A stretch of DNA of 64,000 nt from Rhizobium sp. CB3090 (GTDB taxonomy: Bacteria > Pseudomonadota > Alphaproteobacteria > Rhizobiales > Rhizobiaceae), in NCBI RefSeq assembly GCF_029714285.1, contig NZ_CP121662.1, forward strand, positions 496,001 to 560,000. The letters are read 5' to 3'. The stretch's first letter is position 1. Every line of letters begins with the position of its first letter. Below, one piece after another: positions 9,188-17,437 of the stretch. The notes under the pieces were generated by a model that did no database searches, was not told where the DNA came from, and saw nothing but the letters and a program-made list of their open reading frames with translations. A program made the translations under genes and the position numbers.

Positions 9188-9966
9188 TCGGCCGGCTCCC
9201 GCTTCGCCAATTCCCGGTGGGCGTGCTCTAGCTCCGGCAGGCAGTCTTCGGCTTCCTCGTCCCAACGCTCGGCCATGGCTCGCGCCTTGATGAGATTGTC
9301 GGGGCTCATGACGTCCTCTGTCCGGCCCCAACTGACGAGTTCGCGGGCGATCAGCAGCGTCTCGGGAAAATGCGCGCGCACCTGTTCGAAATCATGCAGC
9401 ACGGCAATCACCGTGCGCCCGTCGCCATGCCACCGCAGGACAAGGTCGAGCAGGTCGCGCGTCGTGCGCTGGTCGATGGCGGTAAAAGGCTCGTCGAGAA
9501 GGATGACGCGGGCGTCCTGCAGCAGCAACCGCGCGAAGAGTACGCGCTGGAACTGCCCGGCCGAAAGCGAGCCGATATGCCGGCGCTCGAAACCGGCAAG
9601 ACCCACAGCCGCGAGCGCATCCTTGGCGCGCTCCGCATCTGCGCGTGAGAAACGGTCGAAGGCGCCGGAATTTTTCCAGGCACCGAGCATGACGGTATCG
9701 GCCACCGAGATCGGAAAACGCCTGACGATGTCAGCCGCCTGCGGCAGATAGCCGAAATCGTTGCGCGTCAGCCCGCCGCGATCGATAGACCCTTCCGCCG
9801 GCCTCAATTCGCCGATGATAGTCTTCAAGAGCGTCGACTTGCCGGCCCCGTTCGGCCCAGCAATCGCCGTTAGGCTGCCGGCCTGGAAGGCGCCGGAAAC
9901 GTGATGCACGGCGGGATGGCGCTCATAGGTGACAGTGAGATTGTCGAGACGGATCGAAGCACTCAT
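9184..9966 (-). CDS. aztA: Metal ABC transporter ATP-binding protein (ZnuC/AztA type)
   Basis: 260-residue ATPase that powers uptake with the adjacent permease and binding protein. Walker A is GPNGAGKST, the Q-loop lies in YLPQAADIV, the ABC signature is LSAGQFQRV, Walker B is VILLDEPFTAID and the switch histidine is in VLHDFEQV. Its ATG overlaps the stop codon of a 42-codon reading frame at 9963-10091, which therefore appears to be the first gene of the operon. Confidence 0.9.
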   Translation of the reverse strand: MSASIRLDNLTVTYERHPAVHHVSGAFQAGSLTAIAGPNGAGKSTLLKTIIGELRPAEGSIDRGGLTRNDFGYLPQAADIVRRFPISVADTVMLGAWKNSGAFDRFSRADAERAKDALAAVGLAGFERRHIGSLSAGQFQRVLFARLLLQDARVILLDEPFTAIDQRTTRDLLDLVLRWHGDGRTVIAVLHDFEQVRAHFPETLLIARELVSWGRTEDVMSPDNLIKARAMAERWDEEAEDCLPELEHAHRELAKREPAE

Positions 9967-10091
9967 GCCAGCGCCACCGCCCAGCCGATCGTCGCCCAGA
10001 GGATCGCGATGCCGATCGCAACGAAGGCGAGACGAGTCAATGCGGAACGACCAATTAAGGAGGAGGCAAAGGGATCATCGCTGAAAGGCAT
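9963..10091 (-). CDS. Small single-helix membrane peptide leading the zinc ABC operon
   Basis: A 42-codon frame read directly from the minus strand. It starts MPFSDDPFASSLIGR, continues with a hydrophobic helix (LAFVAIGIAILWATIGWAVA) and ends at a TGA that overlaps the aztA ATG. GGAAG lies about 11 bases before its ATG, and a Zur-like palindrome lies 17 bases further upstream. The layout (own Shine-Dalgarno, four-base overlap with aztA, one predicted transmembrane helix, polar N-terminus) argues for a translated gene rather than chance. No family is recognised; it could be a small accessory subunit of the transporter or serve only to couple translation. Confidence 0.6.
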   Translation of the reverse strand: MPFSDDPFASSLIGRSALTRLAFVAIGIAILWATIGWAVALA

Positions 10092-10108
10092 ATGGCAGCT
10101 TCCATTAT

Positions 10109-10121
10109 GTAATAACATTAC
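10109..10121. promoter_or_regulatory. Zur-like palindrome upstream of the zinc ABC operon
   Basis: GTAAT-AAC-ATTAC is a perfect 5-bp-arm palindrome within the AT-rich run CATTATGTAATAACATTACG, 17 bases upstream of the first ATG of the operon. Alphaproteobacterial Zur boxes are AT-rich palindromes built on AATGTTAT half-sites; the reverse strand here reads AATGTTATTACAT. Position and similarity support zinc repression, but the match is partial. Confidence 0.5.
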
Positions 10122-10288
10122 GTCTTGTTGCGAAGGGAATACGGCAAAAAAGTGGCGGGATGCGGAGCTTTATATCTTTGAGTGCCAGGAAAAATTATGG
10201 GAGCGATTGGCGCTAATCGATGCAGATGCTATATATTGCGCATTAAATGTTACGCGCGTTCAGTGCGAAGCGGCACGAAAGGATAACC

Positions 10289-10534
10289 ATGAACGTCTCG
10301 ATTGGTGAGCGCTGGGAAAAATTCGTTGAAAAAACGGTTGAAGAAGGACGCTACAGCTCTGCCAGCGAAGTCGTGCGCGAAGGTCTCCGGCTCGTAGAGG
10401 AGCGTGAGGCGAAAATAGCATCGTTGCGGCGCACTCTGGAGGCATCGATCGCTCGTGGCGGCGATGTGTCGGAAGAAGAGCTCGATGCATCGCTGGACGC
10501 GGTGGAAGCCGAGCTGAAGAAAGAAGGTTATTGA
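10289..10534 (+). CDS. Type II antitoxin, ParD/CopG ribbon-helix-helix family
   Basis: 81-residue antitoxin. The N-terminus MNVSIGERWEKFVEKTVEEGRY forms the RHH strand and first helix, and SSASEVVREGLRLVEEREAK is the ParD signature that continues into the toxin-binding helix. Start is ATG 10289 behind AAAGGA. The toxin gene starts one base after the stop codon, so the pair is an operon likely autorepressed by the antitoxin. Confidence 0.88.
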   Translation: MNVSIGERWEKFVEKTVEEGRYSSASEVVREGLRLVEEREAKIASLRRTLEASIARGGDVSEEELDASLDAVEAELKKEGY

Positions 10535-10535
10535 T

Positions 10536-10847
10536 GTGCCGCGCATTCGTTATCTAGCGAGTGCCAGAGCCGATTTCGATAATATCTATCGATATATCAG
10601 GCAAGAAGGTGGGAACGCGGAAAGCGCCCGAAATTTTATTGGCAGACTTCGTGGCAAATGTCGTCATTTGGCGGCACTGCCCGGTCAGATGGGGCGTGCA
10701 AGACCGGAATTGCTGACCGACGCTCGCAGCTTTGCGTTTTGCGGCTACGTGATCTTCTTCCGCTACGTCGATGATGTTTTTGAAGTTGTGAATATCCTCG
10801 AAGGTCACCAAGATCTTGAGAGCCATTTCGACAAGGATCGTCAGTAG
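10536..10847 (+). CDS. ParE/RelE family toxin
   Basis: 103-residue toxin of the RelE/ParE superfamily, usually a gyrase inhibitor in ParE proteins. Recognisable segments are YLASARADFDNIYRYIRQEGG (first helix), GQMGRARPEL and YVIFFRYVDDVFEVVNILEGHQDLE (the C-terminal strands). It starts at GTG 10536; an overlapping ATG at 10534 is closed by a stop after seven codons. Intact length, so probably functional. Confidence 0.85.
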   Translation: MPRIRYLASARADFDNIYRYIRQEGGNAESARNFIGRLRGKCRHLAALPGQMGRARPELLTDARSFAFCGYVIFFRYVDDVFEVVNILEGHQDLESHFDKDRQ

Positions 10848-10848
10848 A

Positions 10849-10878
10849 ACAAAGGGCTCCGGGCCGGATGCCCTTTGT
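10849..10878. terminator. Bidirectional hairpin between parE and peroxiredoxin
   Basis: ACAAAGGGC (10849-10857) pairs perfectly with GCCCTTTGT (10870-10878). It lies between two convergent genes and has A/T-rich outer edges on both sides, as expected for a shared terminator. Confidence 0.65.
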
Positions 10879-10897
10879 CCGTTCATTATCTAAAAGC

Positions 10898-11383
10898 CTA
10901 AAGCTGCTCGATCATCGCTGCCGCGCCCGAAACCGTTGCCTGGCCGGGGCTTTCCTCGATATTGAGCGTCCTCACCACGCCATCTTCCACCAGCATGGAA
11001 TAACGCTTGGAGCGGATGCCGAGGCCGCCGGCGGAGAGGTCGATATCGAGGCCGAGGGCTTTGGCGAAGGAGGCGTCCCAGTCCGCAAGGAAGTGGATCT
11101 TGCCCATACCGCCGGAGGATTGCGCCCAGGCGCCCATGACGTGCCAATCGTTGACGGCAACCACAGCGATGTCGTCGACGCCCTTGGCGAGGATGGCATC
11201 ACGGTTTTCCAGATAGCCCGGCAGGTGGTTCAGCGAGCAGGTCGGCGTAAAGGCGCCGGGAACGGCGAAAAGCACGACGCGCTTGCCGGCAAAAAGCTGG
11301 TCGGTGGTGAGTTCCACCGGGCCTTCTGCGGTCTTTTCCTTGAAGGTGGCGGCAGGCAGTTTGTCGCCGATAGCGATGGTCAT
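10898..11383 (-). CDS. Peroxiredoxin, Prx5/type II
   Basis: Thiol peroxidase of 161 residues, reducing H2O2 and organic peroxides in the cytoplasm with glutaredoxin or a similar donor. The peroxidatic cysteine is C49 in PGAFTPTCS; the family's WHVMGAW and catalytic Arg (GLGIRSKRY) are present. C49 is the only cysteine, so this is a one-Cys member that needs an external thiol for recycling. Monocistronic, convergent with the ParDE pair. Confidence 0.92.
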   Translation of the reverse strand: MTIAIGDKLPAATFKEKTAEGPVELTTDQLFAGKRVVLFAVPGAFTPTCSLNHLPGYLENRDAILAKGVDDIAVVAVNDWHVMGAWAQSSGGMGKIHFLADWDASFAKALGLDIDLSAGGLGIRSKRYSMLVEDGVVRTLNIEESPGQATVSGAAAMIEQL

Positions 11384-11466
11384 GGCACTCTCCTTGGGGC
11401 GTGATTCCGGGCGGCTAAACCGCCGCCCTTTGAGGGTAAATGGTTGGGCGAAACTATAGATCCGCG

Positions 11467-12294
11467 TTATTCGAACGCAAGCGTCGTTTCCATGGCGCGT
11501 TCACCGTCGATGGCGAGGATGCCCCAGCTTTTGCCCTTGATATCGTAATTCTTCGGAAGCTTGCCGATGGCGATGTCGGTCGTAAAGGTCTTGCCGTCGC
11601 GAGTACCGTTGGCCTGTTTGAAAAAGACATAGCCAGCCGGGCCGGTCACGTAGATCGCGGGAGCGCTTCCCGTTGCCTCCGGCAGCGTCAGGCGCAGCGA
11701 AAGGGACTTCGCATCGGGCGAAAGTCGGTGATTTTCGACGGCAAAATCCGCAGAAGGAGCCTGCGGCAGCGAGGCATTGGCGGCGTCCAGCAGGGCTTGT
11801 TCATGCGGCGTCGATTGGCCGGCAGCCGAAAGCGGCAGCGAAAATTCGGTCTGGAAAGGAATGCAGATGTCCTTGCAGAGCCCGATGAAGGCGGTGAGGT
11901 GGAGTGTCGCCGGCTGTTTGCCGGTGACACGGAAATCGAGCAGCAGTGTCACCGGCGCATCATAGCCGATTTCCTGGATCGCGCCGACGGTGATCGGCTT
12001 GGGCGTGGGGTAACTGGTCTTTTCCAGCGTAACGCCACTATCGGGCGCCGGGCTCACCTGCGGGGGAATTCCGCTTTCGCCGGGCTCGCGCCAATAGGTG
12101 ATCCAGCCGGGTGCAGGCTCGATCTGCAGCCCGGCGCGGATATGGCCCTGCGCATCGGGCGCCAGCGCCACCAAGCGCATGCGGCCGCCCTCATTGTTGG
12201 CCCAGTCACTCATGGCTGCATGGGCGGTGCTATCAGTCAGTGCTGCGGCGGCCAGCATTGTCAACAGCGGGATGAACGAGAGTTTTCCAATCAT
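11467..12294 (-). CDS. Exported DsbD-alpha-like (protein-disulfide reductase N-terminal domain) protein
   Basis: 275-residue periplasmic protein with a signal peptide (MIGKLSFIPLLTMLAAAAL, cleavage near AHA). The mature part resembles the immunoglobulin-fold N-terminal domain of DsbD/ScsB: GWITYWREPGESGIPP, and the redox pair in IGLCKDICIPFQTEF. The membrane and thioredoxin domains of full DsbD are absent, so it would need a separate membrane electron donor. Two in-frame ATGs lie upstream (12357, 12294); 12294 is chosen because the signal peptide begins there. It is divergent from yqgE. Confidence 0.8.
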   Translation of the reverse strand: MIGKLSFIPLLTMLAAAALTDSTAHAAMSDWANNEGGRMRLVALAPDAQGHIRAGLQIEPAPGWITYWREPGESGIPPQVSPAPDSGVTLEKTSYPTPKPITVGAIQEIGYDAPVTLLLDFRVTGKQPATLHLTAFIGLCKDICIPFQTEFSLPLSAAGQSTPHEQALLDAANASLPQAPSADFAVENHRLSPDAKSLSLRLTLPEATGSAPAIYVTGPAGYVFFKQANGTRDGKTFTTDIAIGKLPKNYDIKGKSWGILAIDGERAMETTLAFE

Positions 12295-12434
12295 GGAACA
12301 AGGATTTACCGGATGGCGCGGTGCCGTGCCAGAACGGCGCGAAAAAGAAATGATCATTTTCAGTTGATTGATTTATGACATTGCCCCATCTTCTTTTCGA
12401 GGGGCGCAGTTACAGACTGCAGTCAGGAGGTACG

Positions 12435-13040
12435 ATGTCCCTATCGACTCTGAAGAATAGAAGCGAAAGAGGTTTTCTCGACGGCCAATTCCTGATTGCC
12501 ATGCCGGGTATGGAAGACCGGAATTTCAATCGCACAGTGATCTATATCTGTGCTCATTCCGCTGCCGGCGCCATGGGCTTCGTCATCAACCGCGCGCAAA
12601 ACCTGACCTTTACCGACGTGCTGCTGCATCTCGAAATGATCAAGGATGACGATGCTATTCTTCTGCCGCCGGTCGCCCGCGATTTCCCGATCCAGACCGG
12701 GGGGCCGGTCGAAAGCGGCCGCGGCTTCGTCCTGCATTCCGACGATTATATCAGTGACAGTAGTATTCCGGTGAGCGACGATATCAGCCTGACGGCGACA
12801 CTGGATATCGTGCGCGCCATTTCCAAGGGCGGCGGCCCGAAGCGCGCCACTATGCTGCTCGGCTATGCCGGCTGGGGCGCAGGTCAATTGGAGGCGGAAA
12901 TCAGCAGCAACGGCTGGCTCAATTGCCCGGCCAATGAGGAGTTGATCTTCGATCGCAGCCTTGACGATAAGTATGAACGAGCCCTGGCGCTGATGGGTAT
13001 CAATGCCGCCATGCTGTCGCCGCATGCGGGGCATGCCTGA
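12435..13040 (+). CDS. yqgE: YqgE/AlgH family protein (UPF0301)
   Basis: 201-residue member of the widespread YqgE family, of unsettled biochemical function. The family hallmarks are [44 protein letters not shown] and [14 protein letters not shown]. The ATG at 12435 is preceded by AGGAGG with ideal spacing; a longer open frame from 12375 has no ribosome binding site. Confidence 0.93.
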   Translation: MSLSTLKNRSERGFLDGQFLIAMPGMEDRNFNRTVIYICAHSAAGAMGFVINRAQNLTFTDVLLHLEMIKDDDAILLPPVARDFPIQTGGPVESGRGFVLHSDDYISDSSIPVSDDISLTATLDIVRAISKGGGPKRATMLLGYAGWGAGQLEAEISSNGWLNCPANEELIFDRSLDDKYERALALMGINAAMLSPHAGHA

Positions 13041-13057
13041 GCCGTCCACGCCCTTGT

Positions 13058-13082
13058 GGAACGAAATATTGTGAATGACGTT
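13058..13082 (+). promoter_or_regulatory. EcfG (general stress sigma) promoter of csbD
   Basis: GGAAC at 13058-13062 and CGTT at 13079-13082 are separated by exactly 16 bases, matching the alphaproteobacterial EcfG/RpoE consensus GGAAC-N16/17-CGTT. It sits 54 bases upstream of the CsbD start, and CsbD-family genes are typical members of general stress regulons. Confidence 0.75.
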
Positions 13083-13135
13083 TTCCTGTCACCGCACCGG
13101 CAACTCCGCCGGTGCTGAACGAGGAGGCGTTCGTC

Positions 13136-13327
13136 ATGGGCAGCATGAGTGACAAGGTATCCGGCAAAGCCAACGAGGCGGCTGGCAAGGCCAAACAGGT
13201 TGCGGGCAAGGCCACGAAGAGCAAGAGCATGCACGCCGAAGGCACGGCCCAGAAGGCTAAAGGTAAGGCTCAAGTGGCCGTGGGCAAGGCCAAGGATAAA
13301 GCCAAGGGTGCGGTAGACCGGATGTAA
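13136..13327 (+). CDS. CsbD family stress protein
   Basis: 63-residue, Lys/Ala/Gly-rich, hydrophilic protein. The segment MSDKVSGKANEAAGKAKQ followed by repeated GKA(K/T) units is the CsbD signature. The ATG at 13136 follows GAGGAGG at 13121-13127; an internal ATG three codons later is an alternative. Preceded by a strong EcfG-type promoter and followed by a hairpin terminator, so it is a monocistronic general-stress gene. Molecular role in the family is unknown. Confidence 0.9.
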   Translation: MGSMSDKVSGKANEAAGKAKQVAGKATKSKSMHAEGTAQKAKGKAQVAVGKAKDKAKGAVDRM

Positions 13328-13398
13328 TCCGGCAATTCGCTACACCAAGCTAAGTGCTGCGTCCTTTCGCGTGCTGTCGCACGCGCGGCGCAGTGAAG

Positions 13399-13430
13399 GA
13401 GCCTGTCACGAATTCGCGACGGGCTCTTTT
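13399..13430 (+). terminator. Rho-independent terminator of csbD
   Basis: GAGCCTGTCACG pairs with CGCGACGGGCTC (two mismatches) around AATT, followed by TTTT. It lies 70 bases after the csbD stop codon and just before the next gene's ribosome binding site. Confidence 0.7.
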
Positions 13431-13465
13431 CATACCCATCATTGCCAAGTTTTGGAGCGCTTTGC

Positions 13466-14518
13466 ATGAGGCTTTTCGCCTGCGACCATTGTGGCCAGCC
13501 GGTACATTTCGATAACAGGCAATGCGTGCGCTGCGGCTACCAGCTCGGTTTCGTTCCAGAGCGTCTCGCGATGTATGCACTGGAGGCTGATGGGCCGAAT
13601 TGGCGTCTGGTTGGCGAGCCGACCCGTATCGTCCGCTTCTGCGCCAATGCCACCCTCGATATCTGCAATTGGATAGTTGAGGTCGCCGATCCCGAACCTT
13701 TTTGCATTGCCTGTCGTCATAACCGGCTGGTGCCGAATACGGATACGCAGCAGGGAGTGGACCGTTGGCGGCGCATCGGCCAGGCCGAGCGGCATCTGTT
13801 CTATTCGCTGTTGCGCTGGCAACTGCCGCATCCGGATCGCCGGCAGGATCCCGAGGGTGGGCTGGTCTTCGATTTCCTCGAGGACGAGGTGCAGGACGGC
13901 GCCGTTGTGCCGGCCATGATCGGCCACGAGGAGGGGCTTATCACCATCCGCGCCGCAGAGGCTGATGATGTGACGCGCGAACAGGCGCGTACGTCAATGA
14001 ACGAGCCCTACCGCACGCTGCTCGGTCATTTCCGTCACGAGACCGGCCACTTCATTTGGAACAAATTGATCCGCGACCGCAATCAGCTCGATGCGTTCCG
14101 CGTCGTCTTTGGCGATGAGCGGGCGGATTATGACGCAGCCCTGCAGCGACATTACGACAATGGCCCGCCGCCGAACTGGCAGGAGAACTTCATCAGCGCC
14201 TATGCCAGTGCCCATCCTTGGGAAGATTTTGCCGAATGTTTTGCGCATTACCTCCACATCGTCGATACGCTGGAGACTGCCCGCTCCTTCGGTCTTGCAG
14301 TCGACCCTCGCGGCTATCACGAAATGGCAGCGGAAGTGGATTTCAATCCTTACAGGGCTGAGAGCGCCGAACAGCTCGTTAGCGCCTGGATTCCGCTGAG
14401 CGTTGCGATCAACTCCATCCAGCGCAGCATGGGTCAGCGGGATTCCTATCCCTTCATCCTGTCGCCGCCGGTCGTCACCAAGCTGGAATATCTGCACGGA
14501 GTTATCAGGGGAGCGTAG
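13466..14518 (+). CDS. Zinc-ribbon, HExxH putative metallopeptidase
   Basis: 350-residue cytoplasmic protein. The N-terminus has a zinc ribbon (C6, C9, C20, C23: FACDHCGQPV...CVRCGYQL) and a further Cys pair in FCIACRHNR. The metalloprotease motif HETGH is at residues 191-195 (GHFRHETGHFIW), and HPWEDFAECFAHYLHI supplies a downstream Glu as third ligand. This architecture is the putative zinc-binding metallopeptidase family (formerly DUF2248), with no assigned substrate. Start ATG 13466 follows TGGAGC. Convergent with the GGDEF-EAL gene. Confidence 0.82.
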   Translation: MRLFACDHCGQPVHFDNRQCVRCGYQLGFVPERLAMYALEADGPNWRLVGEPTRIVRFCANATLDICNWIVEVADPEPFCIACRHNRLVPNTDTQQGVDRWRRIGQAERHLFYSLLRWQLPHPDRRQDPEGGLVFDFLEDEVQDGAVVPAMIGHEEGLITIRAAEADDVTREQARTSMNEPYRTLLGHFRHETGHFIWNKLIRDRNQLDAFRVVFGDERADYDAALQRHYDNGPPPNWQENFISAYASAHPWEDFAECFAHYLHIVDTLETARSFGLAVDPRGYHEMAAEVDFNPYRAESAEQLVSAWIPLSVAINSIQRSMGQRDSYPFILSPPVVTKLEYLHGVIRGA

Positions 14519-14524
14519 CTCTGG

Positions 14525-17437
14525 CTATGCCCGCTTCGTCAACGGAAAGCGTTCCTTCAGCAGGCGCACCACTGAATCCGAGCCCATCGGCGGGCCGAAG
14601 ATGAAGCTCTGGCCGTAGGCGCAGCCCATCTTTGCGAGTTCGAGTGCATCCTCTTCCGACTCGATGCCTTCGGCGACGACGCGCATGTTGAGCTCTCGCG
14701 CCATGGAAATTACCGAGCGCAGAAGTACGGCCTTCTTATCGCTTTCATCACGCACCATCGCCTTGTCGAGCTTGATCGTGTCGAACGGGAAGCGGGTGAG
14801 GTAGGAAAGCGAGGAGTAGCCGGTGCCGAAATCGTCGAGCGCCAGGCCGATGCCGGCTTCGCGCAGCTTGCCGAGCACGAGGCGGGCCTGTTCCGGATTT
14901 TCCATCACCTGCGATTCCGTCAATTCGAGCTTGATGCGGTTCGGCTCGCAATGGGTCTTGGCGAGCAGGGCGCGGATATCGTCATAGAGCTCGTTGTTGA
15001 GGAGCTGCACGCTGGACAGGTTGATGGAAACGAAGAGCGGCAGGTCGCCGGTCTGGCGCTGCCAGGCCATCAGATCGTTGGTCGCCTGCTCCATCGCAAA
15101 CATGCCGAGCGGGCCGATGATGTCGGAAGCCTCGGCGATCGGGATGAATTCCGACGGCGGAATATTACCGCGTTTCGGATGCTCCCAGCGCATCAGCGCC
15201 TCGAAGCCGGCGATTTCGGCATCTTCTAACCGAACGATCGGCTGGTAGACCAGCGACAATTCCTTGCGCTCGACAGCACGGCGAAGGTCCGTTTCAAGCT
15301 GCAGACGGTCGGTGCCGAAGCTGCGGAAAGCGGGCTGGAAAGGCTCGACGCGATTGCCGCCGGCGCGCTTGGCGCGGTACATGGCAAGCTCGGCGTCGCT
15401 CAAGAGACCGGTGGCGCTCTCCTGCTGGTCGACCCAGGAGGTCAGCCCGATCGAAGCCGTCAGGATGATTTCGCGATTGGCGAAATTGATCGGCACCATG
15501 ATGGCCTTGCTGATCGCATCGGCGAAATCGGCAACCTTGGCCGGGTCGCGTTCGGAAACAAGAATAAGACCGAACTGATCACCGGAGAGCCGCGCCAACG
15601 TATCCTGCGGCTTCATCAGGCGGCGCAGGCGTCGCGTCAGCGCGATCAGGATATTGTCGCCGGCGGCAACGCCGAGGGTATCGTTGACCAGTTTATAGCG
15701 GTCGATGTCGATCACCATCACCGTCGGGCGCACCTGATTGCCTTCCGGCGCCAGGGTGAGAACCGCTTGCAGGCGGTCGATGAAGACCTGACGGTTCGGC
15801 AGGCCGGTCAGATTGTCGTGCAGCGCGTCGTGCAGCAGCCGTTCGATCGAATTCTTCTGTTCGGTAACGTCGACGACGGTGCCGACGCAGCGGATGATTT
15901 CGCCGTTGGAACCGAGCACCGGCCGGGCGCGGATCGACAGCCAGTGAAAATGCCCATCTTCGGCGCGGATGCGGAATTCATGGTTCAGCCGACCGCGGCG
16001 ATGTTCGAGAAGCACGTCGAGCGTCGCGCGGAAGCGGTCGCGGTCGTCTGGATGCAAGCGTGGCAGCCAGTTGCGCGCCGCGCCATGCATGGTACCGGGC
16101 GACAAGCCGAGTTTCATCGAGATATCCGGGGTCGTCACCACGCGGTCGCGCGCGACGTCCCAGTCCCAAACCGTATCGCCGGAGCCGGTGAGCGCCAGGG
16201 ATTGCCGTTCGAGATCGGAAAATAGGCCCTGTTGAAACGCGCCGCCGGCAAAGGCGTGCTGCATTACCGTGAAACCGATCAGGAGCACGATCAGAACGAG
16301 GCCGCCGCCGAGCGCCGGCTGGATGATGTCGTTGTCGAGCTTGCCCGTGATCGTCATCCAGGCGCCGAACAGCCAGACCAGGATCAGCGCCCAGGCGGGC
16401 ACCAGCAGGATGGCGCGGTCATAGCGGCTGAAGCCGAGATAGATGATCAGCAGCAGGCCCGCCGTCGCCGTCAGTGCCAGCGACAGCCGCGCGACGCCGG
16501 CCGCGATCGACGGATCATAGATCGCAACGCCGAAGAGAAGGGCGAGACCGAGCACCCAGGCAAGGGTCACGTAGCCCAGATGCGCATGCCAGCGATTGAG
16601 GTTCAGATAGGTGAACAGGAAGATCACCAGGCTCGAAGCGAGCGCCACCTCCGCACAGGCGCGCCATATTCGCTGATCGCTGGAGGTGATGCTGATGAGT
16701 TTGCCGAGGAAACCGAAGTCTACACAGATATAGCCGAGCACCGCCCAGGCAAGCGCGGCCGTCGCCGGCAGCATCGAGGTGCCCTTGACGACGAAGAGAA
16801 TGGTCAGGAACACCGCCAGCAGCCCGGCAATGCCGAGCACGATGCCGCGATAGAGCGTGAAGGCGTTGACCGTGTCCTTGTAGGCGTTCGGCTCCCAGAG
16901 ATAGAGCTGCGGCAGGTTCGGCGAGGAGAGTTCGGCCACAAAGGTGACGACCGCGCCGGGGTTCAGGGTGATGCGGAACACATCCGCCTCGTCGCTCGGC
17001 TGCCGGTCGAGGGCAAAGCCTTCGCTCGGCGTGATCGCGATGATGCGTTGCGAGCCGAGGTCCGGCCAGAACAACTTCGAGTTCACCAGACGGAAGTGCG
17101 GCGCGACGATGACGCGTTCGAGCTGCTCTTCCGAGACATTGGCAAGCGCAAAGACGGCCCAGTCGCCCTGATGGTTCGGCGATGAAGAGCGTACCTCAAT
17201 ACGGCGGCGAATGCCATCGGCGCCGGCTGCGGTGGAAACCTGAAAGGCTTCGCCCTGATTGGTATAGATTTCGGTCGTCGCCGTCAGGTCGAGCGCGGTG
17301 TCGTCGCGCGAAATCTTCACGGGTTCGGCCGCGTGCGCCATGCCGGCAAGGAAGAACAACAGGACAGCCGTAAGCGTCGCGAGGATCGCGGATAACCATT
17401 TGGCCAATGGCGGGGTTGGCGCGAGATCGGCGGTCAT
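14525..17437 (-). CDS. Membrane GGDEF-EAL cyclic-di-GMP enzyme with PAS and 7TM sensor
   Basis: 970-residue inner-membrane signalling protein. Order: signal-like segment (1-36), periplasmic sensor (about 40-190), seven or so helices (about 195-400, 7TMR-DISM-like), PAS (about 415-530), GGDEF (about 540-700), EAL (about 715-965). The cyclase motif is SGDQF rather than GGDEF, so cyclase activity is doubtful. The EAL side has the key residues: EALMRW, INLSS, ELTES, LDDFGTGYSS, IKLDK, VAEGIES and the closing Gln. A phosphodiesterase, possibly GTP-regulated, is the best reading. Its ATG overlaps the stop of the upstream GNAT gene. Confidence 0.88.
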   Translation of the reverse strand: MTADLAPTPPLAKWLSAILATLTAVLLFFLAGMAHAAEPVKISRDDTALDLTATTEIYTNQGEAFQVSTAAGADGIRRRIEVRSSSPNHQGDWAVFALANVSEEQLERVIVAPHFRLVNSKLFWPDLGSQRIIAITPSEGFALDRQPSDEADVFRITLNPGAVVTFVAELSSPNLPQLYLWEPNAYKDTVNAFTLYRGIVLGIAGLLAVFLTILFVVKGTSMLPATAALAWAVLGYICVDFGFLGKLISITSSDQRIWRACAEVALASSLVIFLFTYLNLNRWHAHLGYVTLAWVLGLALLFGVAIYDPSIAAGVARLSLALTATAGLLLIIYLGFSRYDRAILLVPAWALILVWLFGAWMTITGKLDNDIIQPALGGGLVLIVLLIGFTVMQHAFAGGAFQQGLFSDLERQSLALTGSGDTVWDWDVARDRVVTTPDISMKLGLSPGTMHGAARNWLPRLHPDDRDRFRATLDVLLEHRRGRLNHEFRIRAEDGHFHWLSIRARPVLGSNGEIIRCVGTVVDVTEQKNSIERLLHDALHDNLTGLPNRQVFIDRLQAVLTLAPEGNQVRPTVMVIDIDRYKLVNDTLGVAAGDNILIALTRRLRRLMKPQDTLARLSGDQFGLILVSERDPAKVADFADAISKAIMVPINFANREIILTASIGLTSWVDQQESATGLLSDAELAMYRAKRAGGNRVEPFQPAFRSFGTDRLQLETDLRRAVERKELSLVYQPIVRLEDAEIAGFEALMRWEHPKRGNIPPSEFIPIAEASDIIGPLGMFAMEQATNDLMAWQRQTGDLPLFVSINLSSVQLLNNELYDDIRALLAKTHCEPNRIKLELTESQVMENPEQARLVLGKLREAGIGLALDDFGTGYSSLSYLTRFPFDTIKLDKAMVRDESDKKAVLLRSVISMARELNMRVVAEGIESEEDALELAKMGCAYGQSFIFGPPMGSDSVVRLLKERFPLTKRA

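Noticed and set aside
16232..17185. 317-codon plus-strand open frame opposite the GGDEF-EAL membrane region
   Set aside because: Charged, Arg/Asp/His-rich translation created by the complement of hydrophobic codons; the opposite strand has clear domains.
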